From VRUE01 sp963725085 (GTDB lineage Bacteria > Actinomycetota > Thermoleophilia > Solirubrobacterales > 70-9), in the NCBI GenBank assembly GCA_963725085.1, contig CAVRXM010000003.1, positions 466,202 through 530,201 on the forward strand: a DNA stretch of 64,000 nt, given 5' to 3'. Shown here in pieces: positions 15,849 to 24,753 of this stretch; within the stretch, counting starts at the first letter, position 1, and each line of letters opens with the position of its first letter. Position numbers and translations under genes: made by a program. The notes under the pieces were generated by a model. The model saw only the letters and a list, made by a program, of their open reading frames with translations, did not search any database and had not been told where the DNA came from.

Positions 15849-16370
15849 ATGGTCAAAACGCTTCTTCTCCTGCGCCACGCGAAGTCGAGCTGGGACGACC
15901 CCAACTTGGCCGACCACGATCGCCCGCTGGCGCCTCGGGGACGTCGCGCCTCGGGGCTGATCGCCACGTATCTGCGAACGCACCAGATCGCCCCCGGGCT
16001 GGTGCTCTGCTCCTCCTCGGCTCGCACCCGTGAGACGCTTGAGCGCATCTCGGCCGGCTTCGCCGGCGAGGTCGAAATGGAGATCGAGGACGACCTCTAT
16101 GCGGCCACCGCCAGCAATCTGCTGGCGAGGCTGCGCGAGGTGAGTGGCGATGTGGAGTCGCTGATGGTGATCGGGCACGACCCCGCGATTGCGGAGCTCG
16201 CGCGGCGCCTCACCGGTCGTGGGGCCGAGCGGCTACGAGGGAAGTTCCCAACCGCGGCGCTGGCGACGCTCTCCTTCGAGGGCAGCTGGCAAGGGCTCGC
16301 ACCCGGGGCGGCTGAGCTGGTCGACCTCGTGAAGCCGCGAGAGCTGGAGGCCTCGCGGCATGCGAGCTGA
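15849..16370 (+). CDS. sixA: SixA-type histidine phosphatase
   Basis: 173 residues. LLLLRHAKSSWDDP is the RHG-type phosphatase motif in the SixA form (RHAKSxW), holding the phosphorylated His. DHDRPLAPRGRRAS, CSSSARTRETLERI and VIGHDPAIAELA complete the pocket, the last with the second catalytic His. SixA enzymes remove phosphate from phosphohistidine on HPt or PTS proteins in the cytoplasm. The length and motif order are normal. It is a single gene; a tRNA-Met scar follows its stop. Confidence 0.92.
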   Translation: MVKTLLLLRHAKSSWDDPNLADHDRPLAPRGRRASGLIATYLRTHQIAPGLVLCSSSARTRETLERISAGFAGEVEMEIEDDLYAATASNLLARLREVSGDVESLMVIGHDPAIAELARRLTGRGAERLRGKFPTAALATLSFEGSWQGLAPGAAELVDLVKPRELEASRHAS

Positions 16371-16469
16371 GTGAGGCGGGCGCTCCGCGAGGATCACCCG
16401 GCGCGGGCCTCGGCGGCTTCGGGGGCCGCATGGAAGATGCGGCGGTAGCAGGCGATTAGAAACCCCTGC

Positions 16470-16640
<171 letters not shown>

Positions 16641-16653
16641 CGCGGGCTAGGGG

Positions 16654-17433
16654 CTAATCGAGCGGAGCACTCCGACGTTCGCTTCGAAACATCGCGAGCG
16701 CGTGGGCGCCTGCTGGGTGCCCACGGAGCTCCCGAACGACGGCGGCCATGGCTGTAGGCAGCTCGTCAGGCTGCGGCAAGGGCACTCCATACTCAGGCGG
16801 CATCAGCACGGACGCGGCCAGAGAGGCAAAGGTCAGATCGGCTGCTGTGAAGCGCTCGCCGCAGAGGTAGGGGCGTCCGTCCCCCAGGCGCTCTGCGAGC
16901 CCGTCGAAGATCTCGCGTACCTCGGTCTCGGCCCGGGCCGCAGTGGCGGGCGTGACATCGAGGACGCGATCGATGACCCGCGCAACGATCGGATATGCAA
17001 GCGGCAGCACGCGGCGCTCCCAGGTCGGGACGCCGGTGCAGGCGTAGGCGATAGCGATATCGCGACGCCCGCGCAGGCCGTTGTACATCCACCTGCGCCC
17101 CTGCGGGCCCAGGCGGGTGTCGAACTCATGTTGAAGCGCCCTGACGTCGGCGGCGCCGCTCGGATCGCTCGGGTACAAGCGGCGGTCCTCCGGCGTGCGG
17201 GCATCGGCCGCATTGAGGATGTCGGTGGAGTCGGCGAGGACTCGATCGCCGCAGACAAGCACCGGAGCGGTTGTCCCGCCCCCGGCACGACGCACGGCGA
17301 CTCGATGGATGAGCTGCAGGTGTGCCCGCTCCACGTATCTGATTCCGGCTCGATCCAGCGCCCAGCGGGCCTTCTCGCAGTAGTGGCTGATCGGGATCGT
17401 GATCAGGATGCATGGCGATCCGTTGGCGATCAT
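16654..17433 (-). CDS. Glutathione S-transferase family protein
   Basis: 259 residues. The N-terminal thioredoxin-like domain is recognisable: ILITIPISHYCEKARWALDR has the family SxYCxKxRxAL motif (Ser/Tyr/Cys site), GTTAPVLVCGDRVLADSTDI is the cis-Pro region and Asp-Ser-Thr contact. The C-terminal helical domain follows, with DGRPYLCGERFTAADLTFAS being the highly conserved N-capping box. It should conjugate or reduce small electrophiles using glutathione or another thiol; actinobacteria mostly lack glutathione, so the thiol may differ. It overlaps nothing and is preceded by a 175-bp gap. Confidence 0.85.
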   Translation of the reverse strand: MIANGSPCILITIPISHYCEKARWALDRAGIRYVERAHLQLIHRVAVRRAGGGTTAPVLVCGDRVLADSTDILNAADARTPEDRRLYPSDPSGAADVRALQHEFDTRLGPQGRRWMYNGLRGRRDIAIAYACTGVPTWERRVLPLAYPIVARVIDRVLDVTPATAARAETEVREIFDGLAERLGDGRPYLCGERFTAADLTFASLAASVLMPPEYGVPLPQPDELPTAMAAVVRELRGHPAGAHALAMFRSERRSAPLD

Positions 17434-17608
17434 CTGACTGGATCATCCTCGGTCGTCATCTGCGGGGACCTCGATCAAGGGCGCCGGCATGCGACTCAGC
17501 CTGCTCGTGTGTGCACCCCCGCGGGGCGCGAGCGCCCCGTGCGGTCTGCCTAGTTGAGCCCAACTGCACTGCACTTTCGCGCGCCCTGACAGCTGACGTC
17601 GCTCCCTG

Positions 17609-18772
17609 CTACGCGGAGCGTTCGGGCAGCGCCACGTCGGGCGTTCGGGCCACGCAGAGCGCGAGGACCAGCAACCACATCGAGGGTGGGATGCGGCGTC
17701 CGGGTGGCGGTGGGCCGTGGTGGCGTTCGGCCAGGCCGAGCAGATGGATCACCTCCTCACAGACAGCGCCATGCTCCCCCTCGATGTCGCAGGCGAGGCG
17801 TGCCAGCGCCACCGACTCGGTCACATCGCCCCCGGCGAAAGCCCGGCCGACCGCGGTCAGCAGGTGCGAGCAGACCCGCTCCATCGATGGGTCGAGCGGA
17901 CCGGGAGGGCCGGGCGGCGGACCGGCGTCGGTCGGGTCCTCGCCGGCCAGGATGCGCTCGATCTGGCCGCCGGCGATCGAGGCGATCGCCTCGCGGTCGA
18001 GGCCGGCTGCCAGGGCGCAGCGAAGGTGCAGCGGGGCGGCGCCGAGGGGCTCCCCGTACGGCGAATCGCTGGCCCAGAGGATCTGGCCCGGGGGCACCAG
18101 GCAGAAGAGCGCGATCAGATCGGCCGGGTTCCACCAGGAAGTGTCGATAAGCAGGTTCGGATGCTTCGGCATCAGCCGCCATAGCCAGGCGATGTCGCTG
18201 ACCGCCGCGTGGGCGAGGATCAGGTGCGCACCCGGGTGGCGCTCGGCCAGGTGGACCGTGTCGCGCCCCAAGGCGGGGATGCCGCGGCCCGCATGAATCA
18301 GGACCGGGACCCGCCGCTCGTTTGCCAGGGACACCAGCTCCTCGACCGCGGGCTCGTGCATGGCGAATTGCTCGGCGCGGGGATGAAGCTTGATGCCGCG
18401 AGCGCCAGCGTCGAGGCAGCGCCTGGCCTCGGCCAGCGCATCGCTGTGGGGGTCGACCCGGCAGAAGGGCACCAGGCGGCCGCCCGAGACCTCGGCTAGG
18501 GCCAGCGCCTCGTCGTTGGCCGGTGGGTATCCGCCGGGCTCGTGCATCGGAAAGGCGACGGCGCGCGCTCCGGCCCGCTCCATCGTCGCCAGCAGCTCCT
18601 GCGGCTCCTGCCGGTAGCCATCGGGGTCGTTGTGCCCGAAGTGGGTGTGGGCGTCGAAGAGCGAGAGCGGCCCGGCCTCCCGCTCGACCGCCTCCAGCCA
18701 TCGCCGCGACTCGAGCTCGAGCGGCCCCCGCTCCGGCTCTTTCCGATTCGGCCCCGCGGCGACGTCAGCCAC
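17609..18772 (-). CDS. Amidohydrolase-2 family TIM-barrel hydrolase
   Basis: 387 residues. LFDAHTHFGHNDPDG carries the HxH metal motif at about residues 41-45; GARGIKLHPRAEQFAMHEP, VPVLIHAGRG and LILAHAAVSD carry further barrel metal/His positions, and ILWASDSPYGEP holds the conserved Asp. These are the hallmarks of the amidohydrolase-2 (aminocarboxymuconate-semialdehyde decarboxylase-like) branch, which hydrolyse or decarboxylate small molecules. The last ~90 residues are an additional helical region. The start overlaps the stop of the aminotransferase by 8 bp, so both are one transcript; the substrate may be linked to amino-acid or thiol metabolism. Confidence 0.85.
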   Translation of the reverse strand: MADVAAGPNRKEPERGPLELESRRWLEAVEREAGPLSLFDAHTHFGHNDPDGYRQEPQELLATMERAGARAVAFPMHEPGGYPPANDEALALAEVSGGRLVPFCRVDPHSDALAEARRCLDAGARGIKLHPRAEQFAMHEPAVEELVSLANERRVPVLIHAGRGIPALGRDTVHLAERHPGAHLILAHAAVSDIAWLWRLMPKHPNLLIDTSWWNPADLIALFCLVPPGQILWASDSPYGEPLGAAPLHLRCALAAGLDREAIASIAGGQIERILAGEDPTDAGPPPGPPGPLDPSMERVCSHLLTAVGRAFAGGDVTESVALARLACDIEGEHGAVCEEVIHLLGLAERHHGPPPPGRRIPPSMWLLVLALCVARTPDVALPERSA

Positions 18773-19922
18773 GGCCGGCCACTCTGGCGATTCCCGCGAC
18801 CGCCTGCTCGAGCAGGGCCGGTGAGGTGCCGATGTTCAACCGCGCGAAGCCGGCGCCCTGGGGGCCGAAGCTCGGCCCCGGGCTGAGCGCCACCTTGCCA
18901 TGCTCCAGGATCGCCGCGGAGGGGTCCTCGCCGAGGTCGAGCGCGCGCAGATCGAGCCAGGCAAGGTAGCCGGCCTGCAGCTGCGCGCAGCCGATCTCGG
19001 GCAGATGCTCAGCCAGGAGCTCCGCCAGCAGGCTGCGGTTGTGGTCGAGCACCGCGATCACGTCGTCGAGCCATGGTCCGCCGTCGCGGAAGGCGGCGAC
19101 GGAGGCGATCGCGCCCAGATGGCCGCAGTGGGTGGCGCTGAACGGCAGCCTCCCGATCACCTCGGCCGCGTTCTCGCAGGCGGTGACGATCTGGGCGCAG
19201 TGCAGGCCGGCGACGTTGAACGCCTTTGACGCCGAGCAGAACGCGATTCCTCGCTCCGCCGCGGCCTCGGAGACGGTGAGGAACGGCACATGCCGCGTGC
19301 CGGGAAGGGCCAGCGGCGCGTGGATCTCGTCCGCGAGCACCCAGGCGCCGTGGCGCGCCGCCGCGTCGGCGATCGCGGCCAGCTGCTCCCGGCTCGGAAC
19401 GCCGCCGGTGGGGTTGTGGGGGCTGCAGAGGATCAGCGCGACGGCGCCCTCGGCGAAGCGCCGCTCGATCGCTTCGGGATCGAGCTCGCCGGCGGTAAGC
19501 GGCGCCTCGGCCAGCTCGCATCCGAGCTCCTCGATCACGGCGAAGAAGGGGTGGTAGACGGGCGTGTTGATGACGACGCGCTCACCCGGTTTCGCGATCG
19601 CCCGCAACACCGCCGTGATCGCGCCGACCACATTGGAGCTGGGCGAGACCGCCTGTGGATCCAGGCTCCACTCCATCCGGTCCTCGGCAAAGCCGGCGAA
19701 GGCCTCGGCCAACCCCAGCTCCTGCGGCGAGGCGTAGCCGCAGTCGTCAAGCTGCACCGTCTCGGCCAGCGAAAGCTTGACCGGCTCGGCCAGCGGGAAG
19801 TCCATCTCGGCAACCCACGCGGGCAGCACATCGGCTGGGTAGCGCGCCCACTTGGCGCTGTGGCGGCGCCGCAAGCGGTCGATCGGGACCTCGGTCAGCG
19901 CGGGATTGAGGGTCGTCGACAT
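18765..19922 (-). CDS. patB: MalY/PatB-type PLP aminotransferase / C-S lyase
   Basis: 385 residues from MSTTLNPALTEVP (an alternative ATG 18 bp earlier at 19940 is possible). The family features are clear: RRHSAKWARYPADVLPAWVA and EMDFPLAEPV at the N-terminus, the PHNPTGGVPSREQL motif, LADEIHAPLAL (Asp contacting PLP), and SASKAFNVAGL with the Schiff-base Lys. The family cleaves cystathionine or cysteine conjugates (beta-C-S lyase) or transaminates. It leads a two-gene operon with an overlapping amidohydrolase. The MDR remnant upstream is on the same strand but degenerate. Confidence 0.9.
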   Translation of the reverse strand: MSTTLNPALTEVPIDRLRRRHSAKWARYPADVLPAWVAEMDFPLAEPVKLSLAETVQLDDCGYASPQELGLAEAFAGFAEDRMEWSLDPQAVSPSSNVVGAITAVLRAIAKPGERVVINTPVYHPFFAVIEELGCELAEAPLTAGELDPEAIERRFAEGAVALILCSPHNPTGGVPSREQLAAIADAAARHGAWVLADEIHAPLALPGTRHVPFLTVSEAAAERGIAFCSASKAFNVAGLHCAQIVTACENAAEVIGRLPFSATHCGHLGAIASVAAFRDGGPWLDDVIAVLDHNRSLLAELLAEHLPEIGCAQLQAGYLAWLDLRALDLGEDPSAAILEHGKVALSPGPSFGPQGAGFARLNIGTSPALLEQAVAGIARVAGRG

Positions 19923-20054
19923 CGGCCCGAACTCTGTCATGCCCGTCTGCAGGGGATGCCTCGCAGGCCGCTTGCCCGCGACAAAGTTCGAGCTAGGCGT
20001 CTTGCACCTAGCGCGGCAATCGGGCGGTCTTAGAGCCCTTCCTCGAGATTCGCG

Positions 20055-20423
20055 GCCGCGAAGGGCACTCCTGCGCCGTGCCGAACGCGACCGGAATGCA
20101 CGCGGCAGCCGCGGGATCGAGCCCCTCTGGCACGGGCCAGGCCATGATCGCCGGCACGACCCGTTTCTCGGCATGGGAGCCGTCCGCGTTCAGGTGCCGG
20201 GGCTCTCGACTCCGGCGCCGACCTCGATCACCGTGCCCGCGCACAGATAGGTGACGATGTGCGGGGTTATCGGCGGCGGCGAACCGGCGCGGGCGAGGAG
20301 ATCGCCGCCCTGCTGATCGCCTCTACGTCCGAGCACGCAGCCGTCCGGGCACACCGGAGCGGGGACGTCCTCGTAACGGAGCACCTCCGGGTCGCCGTTC
20401 TCGAATATCACCGCCGCCTTCAT
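20055..20423 (-). pseudogene. Truncated and frameshifted MDR (zinc-independent alcohol/quinone dehydrogenase) gene
   Basis: MKAAVIFENGDPEVLRYEDV to VIEVGAGV is the start of a medium-chain dehydrogenase. The frame then breaks near 20200, and the homologous continuation DGSHAEKRVVPAIMAWPVPE and ACIPVAFGTAQEC is found in another frame. The nucleotide-binding half is missing entirely. The gene is therefore a relic, not a functional oxidoreductase. Confidence 0.8.
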
Positions 20424-20489
20424 GGCACGATCCTATGCGTGCCGGCGCAACGAAAGACCGGCGCGCGCGTTGAGACAAGGAGCCCACGG

Positions 20490-20804
20490 ATGAAGTACTA
20501 CGCGGTCGCGGAGATCGACATCACGGACCCGAGCTGGATACCCGCCTACGTCGAGAACACCACCAGGCTGGTCGAGCGCCACGGCGGCCGCTACCTCGCT
20601 CGTACCCCGAAGATCGACAGGATCGAGGGAGAGCGCAAGCCGCCGCAGATCTACCTGATCATCGAGTGGCCCTCCAAGCAGGTGGCGGAGGCGTTCTACT
20701 CCAGCGATGAGTACAGGCCCTACCGCGAAAGCCGCCAAGCCGGCTCGAAGGGAGAGTTCCTCCTCGTTGCGGCCGAGGATGTGAATAACGTGGCGCAGAT
20801 CTGA
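20490..20804 (+). CDS. DUF1330 family protein
   Basis: 104 residues from an ATG with ACAAGGA about 8 bp upstream. The sequence follows the DUF1330 pattern: MKYYAVAEIDITDPSWIPAY, VERHGGRYLARTP, YLIIEWPSKQVAEAFYSSDE and YRPYRESRQAGSKGEFLLV. The fold is a dimeric ferredoxin-like alpha/beta barrel of unknown function. It is divergent from the MDR relic and is followed by a ~190-bp gap with no gene. Confidence 0.88.
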   Translation: MKYYAVAEIDITDPSWIPAYVENTTRLVERHGGRYLARTPKIDRIEGERKPPQIYLIIEWPSKQVAEAFYSSDEYRPYRESRQAGSKGEFLLVAAEDVNNVAQI

Positions 20805-20997
20805 CCGGCGCGATGACCGGTCCTAACCTGGCCGATCTGTCGAGCAGCCCGTCGGCTTGGACGCTGTCGACGCTATGGTCGCCAGACCGTGGATTTCGTG
20901 CCCGTGGCGGCGGATCGCGATCACCGGCGAGGGGGTTGGTAGGAGTCCTAGGCGAGAACCGTGAGCTGGGGGAGGGCGGCGGATAAGGATCTCAGGC

Positions 20998-21699
20998 TCA
21001 ACGGTGGCCGCCGCAGGTCCAGATGGTTTCGTTGCCGTGGGCCCCGAGGCGCGTACAGGAAAGCGAGACCGGCGCTCTCCGTGCGGCCGGGTTGCGGCGC
21101 ATCAGCACCGTCGTCGTCTGGCTGGCCGGAGCACCGCCGAGGGGGGTGAATGCCGCCTTGAACCTGACCCGTGACCTGCCGGCCTTCCTCAGCGTCCTCG
21201 AGGCCGCGCCGGTGGGGATGATCCCGAGCGAGTAGACGCCCGCGGAGGGGATCGAGAGCGTCTGGGTGTCGACGCCTTCGCCGCTCAGGTCCAGATCTCC
21301 CCGTGCCCCCGCCTTGAAGGTGATCAGCCCGGTTCCAAGCCTCTCCCGCAGTCTCACGCCCTCCAAGGTGAAACCGAAGAAGTTGACGTGCACGGTCTTC
21401 GCCGCGTCCATGGTCAGCGTGCACCGCAAAGCGGGGCCAGAGCAGTCCCCGTGGAACCCGGAGAAGGCGTCTTCTTCGCGCGGCGTCGCGGTCAGCGTCA
21501 CCGTCGACCCGGACGCGAAGCTGGCGGTGCAGTGGCTGCCACAACTGATCCCGGGGGGAGAGCTGGTCACGGATCCGTTATAGGCATTGGCGTTGTCGAC
21601 CGCCAAGGTCTGCGTGTCTGGGGAGCCTGCCGCGCGAGGGATCCAGATGACGGCGAGCGCAGCGAGGGCGGCTAGAGCTGTGGCCGACCGGGCAGGCAT
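20998..21699 (-). CDS. Secreted protein with InlB B-repeat-like domain
   Basis: 233 residues. A signal peptide (ARSATALAALAALAVIWI ending AAG) is followed by residues 35-110 in which GSVTSSPPGISCGSHCTASF, GSTVTLTATPRE and FSGFHGDCSG, CTLTMDAAKTVHVNF form the divergent InlB B-repeat (bacterial repeat) pattern with paired Cys. The C-terminal half is a beta-rich domain ending with two Cys. Such proteins are surface or extracellular binding proteins. It is divergent from the calcium-binding-repeat gene at 21817, and the ~115-bp gap probably carries both promoters. Confidence 0.78.
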   Translation of the reverse strand: MPARSATALAALAALAVIWIPRAAGSPDTQTLAVDNANAYNGSVTSSPPGISCGSHCTASFASGSTVTLTATPREEDAFSGFHGDCSGPALRCTLTMDAAKTVHVNFFGFTLEGVRLRERLGTGLITFKAGARGDLDLSGEGVDTQTLSIPSAGVYSLGIIPTGAASRTLRKAGRSRVRFKAAFTPLGGAPASQTTTVLMRRNPAARRAPVSLSCTRLGAHGNETIWTCGGHR

Positions 21700-21816
21700 A
21701 CGCTCAAACTACCTTGCCCCAGGGGGCCGGAAGGGTAGATTCCCACGGTGTGACCCTCTTCGAAGGTTACGCTGGAGTCGGCGGCTGAACGGAGAGTCAC
21801 TTGGGGAGAACGATTG

Positions 21817-23526
21817 ATGGGACGGCATTTCATCTTAATCCTCCTCAGCGCATCCGCTGCCCTAGCCATGCCGACCAGCGCGGTGGGAGCGACGGTCGAA
21901 GTCCTGCAGACAACCGGCGACACGAACAAAGCCGAATTGGTTTTCACCGCGACCGCCGGTGAGGGCAACCGGCTCACGGTATCGGTCGGCGGTGAGAGCG
22001 GCGACAGCTACGACCTCCGCTTACTGGACACCTCGGCGAACGTCGCGCCGGGCATCGGTTGTAGCGGAGGAGAGACACCCGGCGCGCCCGTCAGCTGTGC
22101 CCTCCACAAGCCTGTTCCGCAGCAGTACAGCTCCTGTGTGAAAACCTTCTGCATCCCCTTTGCCGGGACCGCTTGGGACGTCAGCATGCGCTTCTCCCTC
22201 GGGGACGCCGGCAGCCTCCTCGACGCGGGGGCGATCCCAAACCCGCCGCCGACCGTACCTCCGAACAGCCTGTCGGCGGCGAGTCCGATTCCCATCACCG
22301 TGACACCGGGGGCCGGGAACGACACCGTGATCACCGCCGGCGGCGCCGACGTCGTGCGGGCAAGCGCAGGTGACGATCGGGTGCGAACCGGCGCGGGCGC
22401 CGATAAATTCCTCGGCGGCCCGGCTCCGGATGGCGCCGACGACGTGGACCTCGGCGCCGGTGACGACACCGTCGAGTACTCCGAAAGGGGCTCGACCGTC
22501 CTCTACAGCGCGGACGGAGCCGCGAATGACGGGGCTCCAGGGGAGGGCGACAACCTGGTGGATGCGGAGGCCTTCTTTTCGGGATCCGGCGACGATTCAC
22601 TGGACGGCGGGGGGGCTCCGGGCGGGCCCCTCCCGGTCGATCATCTCTTCGGCGCGGCGGGCGACGACGAAGTCGTCGGCGGCTCCGGTGAGGATCTGCT
22701 GGGCGGAGGCACGGGGAGCGACCGAATCCTCGGGGGCGGCGGGAATGATCGGATCATCGACGTCCTGGGGAACCGCTCCGGGGCCGATGGAGGCGACGAC
22801 CATGCCGGCGGAGGCGCGGGCGACGACGAAATCGAGCTCGGCCCGGGTGATGACGTCGGGCGCGGCGGTGTCGGCAACGATTTGCTGACGTTGGGCCCGG
22901 GCGCCGACAGGGGCTCGGGTGGACCGGGCAGAGACACCCTCTACGGAGGATATGGGGACGACCTCCTCGCGGGAGGCGGCGGCGGCGATCAGCTCGTCGG
23001 GGACCAAGGGGTCGACCGCCTCTTCGGCGGCGACGGGGCCGACGGGATTCTCTCCGGAGCGGTCGTCGAATCGATCTGGAGCCGCGGCCGCTTCGGCCAC
23101 TCCCCGGGACCGCTCGATAACCGGCCGGACCAGGTGAACTGCGGGGCCGGCCGTGACCGCGCGGGCATCGACCGGACCGACTCCCAGGACCGCTGCGAGG
23201 GCACCGTCCGCCTGAGCATGCTCGAACTCTTCGGCGTCGTCCAGGCGCGGCGCCGGACGGCGGCGAAGCTCTGGTATGAGGTGCGCAGCCCGGGCGTCGT
23301 CCTCGTCTCGGCTTCCGGGCTCAAGACCGAGCGCATCCGCGCCGACGCCTTCTACTACGAGTATCCGGGACAGCTCCCTCTCCATCTGATGGGTCGGGCG
23401 AAACAGGAACTGCGCCGCAGAGGCCATGTGAAACTGACGCTGAAGATCGTCTTCTACCCGGCGAACGGCGGCAGGCTCACACGCTTGCTCCCAGTGCGGC
23501 TCGTCGAGCGGACCACAAGTAAATAG
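21817..23526 (+). CDS. Secreted calcium-binding (RTX-like) repeat protein
   Basis: 569 residues from ATG (a TTG codon lies directly before). Residues 1-24 are a signal peptide (HFILILLSASAALAM). Residues ~25-150 are a beta-rich domain with two Cys pairs. From ~150 to ~430 there are about fifteen imperfect GGxGxDxL-type nonapeptides (for example GGSGEDLLGG, GGGGNDRIID, GGYGDDLLAG, GGDGADGILSG), the parallel beta-roll that binds Ca2+. A C-terminal ~110-residue domain without repeats follows. No protease or lipase motif is present, so this is probably a surface or matrix protein. Confidence 0.88.
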   Translation: MGRHFILILLSASAALAMPTSAVGATVEVLQTTGDTNKAELVFTATAGEGNRLTVSVGGESGDSYDLRLLDTSANVAPGIGCSGGETPGAPVSCALHKPVPQQYSSCVKTFCIPFAGTAWDVSMRFSLGDAGSLLDAGAIPNPPPTVPPNSLSAASPIPITVTPGAGNDTVITAGGADVVRASAGDDRVRTGAGADKFLGGPAPDGADDVDLGAGDDTVEYSERGSTVLYSADGAANDGAPGEGDNLVDAEAFFSGSGDDSLDGGGAPGGPLPVDHLFGAAGDDEVVGGSGEDLLGGGTGSDRILGGGGNDRIIDVLGNRSGADGGDDHAGGGAGDDEIELGPGDDVGRGGVGNDLLTLGPGADRGSGGPGRDTLYGGYGDDLLAGGGGGDQLVGDQGVDRLFGGDGADGILSGAVVESIWSRGRFGHSPGPLDNRPDQVNCGAGRDRAGIDRTDSQDRCEGTVRLSMLELFGVVQARRRTAAKLWYEVRSPGVVLVSASGLKTERIRADAFYYEYPGQLPLHLMGRAKQELRRRGHVKLTLKIVFYPANGGRLTRLLPVRLVERTTSK

Positions 23527-23539
23527 GCGGGGTTTCTCC

Positions 23540-23605
23540 TATAGCGGGGGCCCGATTCGTCTCTCGCTACCACCCGCGGATAGTCGAGCCGATGCGTCTC
23601 GCAAG
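23540..23605. repeat. Family-B repeat
   Basis: TATAGCGGGGGC (identical to a tRNA-Met acceptor end on the other strand) runs into CCGATTCGTCTCTCGCTACC and CCCGCGGATAGTCGAGC, the standard family-B core, just after the exoprotein stop. Confidence 0.7.
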
Positions 23606-23691
23606 CTGATCGGTCTGGCGATCTCGAACGCGTCGCGCCTCGGCAGTTTGGAGCCGACGACTAGAGCGGGAAGCCGCTAGGGTCGACTGCG

Positions 23692-24129
23692 GTGGCACGC
23701 CTCATCGGGATCAATCACGTCGCGCTTGAGGTCGGTGAGGTCGACGAGGCGCTCGCCTGGTACGGACGCTTCTTCGAGTTCGAGCTGCGCGGCAGGGTCG
23801 GCACGTCGATGGCCTTCATTGACATGGGGGATCAGTTCATCGCGCTTGCGGCTGGCCGAACGCAACCCGACGACCGAGGCCGGCACTTCGGCCTCGTCGT
23901 CGATGACAAGGAGAGGGTCCGCGCGGCGCTTCGGGACGCCGACGTTGACGTCCAAGGAAGCGGCTCCCTCGACTTCCTGGATCCCTGGGGCAACCACGTT
24001 CAAGTTGTCGACTACCGAGACATCCAGTTCATCAAGGCGCCAGGGGTGTTCCAAGCAATGGGCATCGAGGGGCCCCCGAAGACAGACGCAGCCCGCGAGG
24101 AGCTCCGCCGCAAGGGCGTCACCGACTAG
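23692..24129 (+). CDS. VOC/glyoxalase superfamily protein
   Basis: 145 residues from GTG. It follows the vicinal-oxygen-chelate pattern: LIGINHVALEVGEVDEALAW with the first metal His, ELRGRVGTSMAFIDMGDQFI, RHFGLVVDDKERV with the second His, and SLDFLDPWGNHVQVVDYRDI with the closing Glu-equivalent region (DPWGNHVQVV). Members are lyases, dioxygenases or resistance proteins. Nothing nearby narrows the substrate. It is flanked by family-B repeats on both sides. Confidence 0.85.
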   Translation: MARLIGINHVALEVGEVDEALAWYGRFFEFELRGRVGTSMAFIDMGDQFIALAAGRTQPDDRGRHFGLVVDDKERVRAALRDADVDVQGSGSLDFLDPWGNHVQVVDYRDIQFIKAPGVFQAMGIEGPPKTDAAREELRRKGVTD

Positions 24130-24169
24130 ACCCGGCGGCAAGGGTCTCATTTGCAGGAACCCTTGGCGG

Positions 24170-24222
24170 TGGTAGCGAGACCGATACCGGGCCCGATACG
24201 TCTCCCGTTCTCACCCGCCGCT
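24170..24222. repeat. Degenerate family-B repeat
   Basis: GCGGTGGTAGCGAGACCGAT is followed by CCGGGCCCGATACGTCTCCC and a worn right arm (GTTCTCACCCGC). Confidence 0.6.
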
Positions 24223-24484
24223 AGCAGACCGCCCGCGAAACGGCGACCACGATCAGCACAAGCGCAACTGCCCCGAGCGCCCTCCGAAAGCCATTGACGC
24301 CGCTCGCGGCCTCCTCGTAGGCCCAGACCGTGAGCGCGACGTAGAAGACTGCGCGCGCGAAATCATTGACGGTGCTGGCCTCGTCGGTGAGCCGCGCCAT
24401 GAGGAGCGCCGCGAGCGCGACCCAGAGGGGCGGGTTAGGGAACTGGCCGACGGTGTAACCGCGGATCTTGAAGTCGCGTGACAC
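24221..24484 (-). CDS. Small membrane protein
   Basis: 87 residues from GTG with hydrophobic stretches around residues 19-30, 44-58 and 68-86 (ALGAVALVLIVVAVSRAVC), so two or three membrane helices. No family is recognised. The N-terminus (SRDFKIRGYTVGQFPNPPLW) is soluble. It is bounded by family-B repeats on both sides. Confidence 0.55.
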   Translation of the reverse strand: MSRDFKIRGYTVGQFPNPPLWVALAALLMARLTDEASTVNDFARAVFYVALTVWAYEEAASGVNGFRRALGAVALVLIVVAVSRAVC

Positions 24485-24539
24485 TGCCGGAGCCTAGAGC
24501 CGCTGAACGACACGACCCCTGCGAGCAGTCTCGTAACCG

Positions 24540-24690
24540 GGGGGCAGTGCAGGCGTGCATGCATAGGCGCACATCTAGATCCCGAAAGGTGCTCATTTGC
24601 AGCGATTCTGGCGGTGGTAGCGACGACCGATACCGGGGCCGATTCGTCTCTCGCTACCACCCCCGGATCATCGAGCGGATTAACGCCTGA
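24540..24690. repeat. Composite repeat: family-D right part joined to family B
   Basis: GCAGTGCAGGCGTGCATGCA and TAGGCGCACAT match the right end of family D at 35145-35165. CCCGAAAGGTGCTCATTTGC leads into GGCGGTGGTAGCGA ... TCTCTCGCTACCACC, the family-B hairpin, and ends in CATCGAGCG. The order D-then-B is the same as in the fullest copy at 50290-50535. Confidence 0.7.
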
Positions 24691-24753
24691 TCCACACTCG
24701 AGGCATCCCTGCCTTGGCACTCAGGGTGCTAACGACCGGTAGGCTCGCCGCCG

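Noticed and set aside
22300..23040. Highly repetitive DNA
   Set aside because: It encodes calcium-binding nonapeptide repeats in one open frame, not a DNA repeat element.
22000..24000. Secreted toxin reading of the calcium-binding repeat protein
   Set aside because: There is no pore-forming, protease or lipase domain and no type I secretion genes nearby; a Sec signal peptide is present instead.
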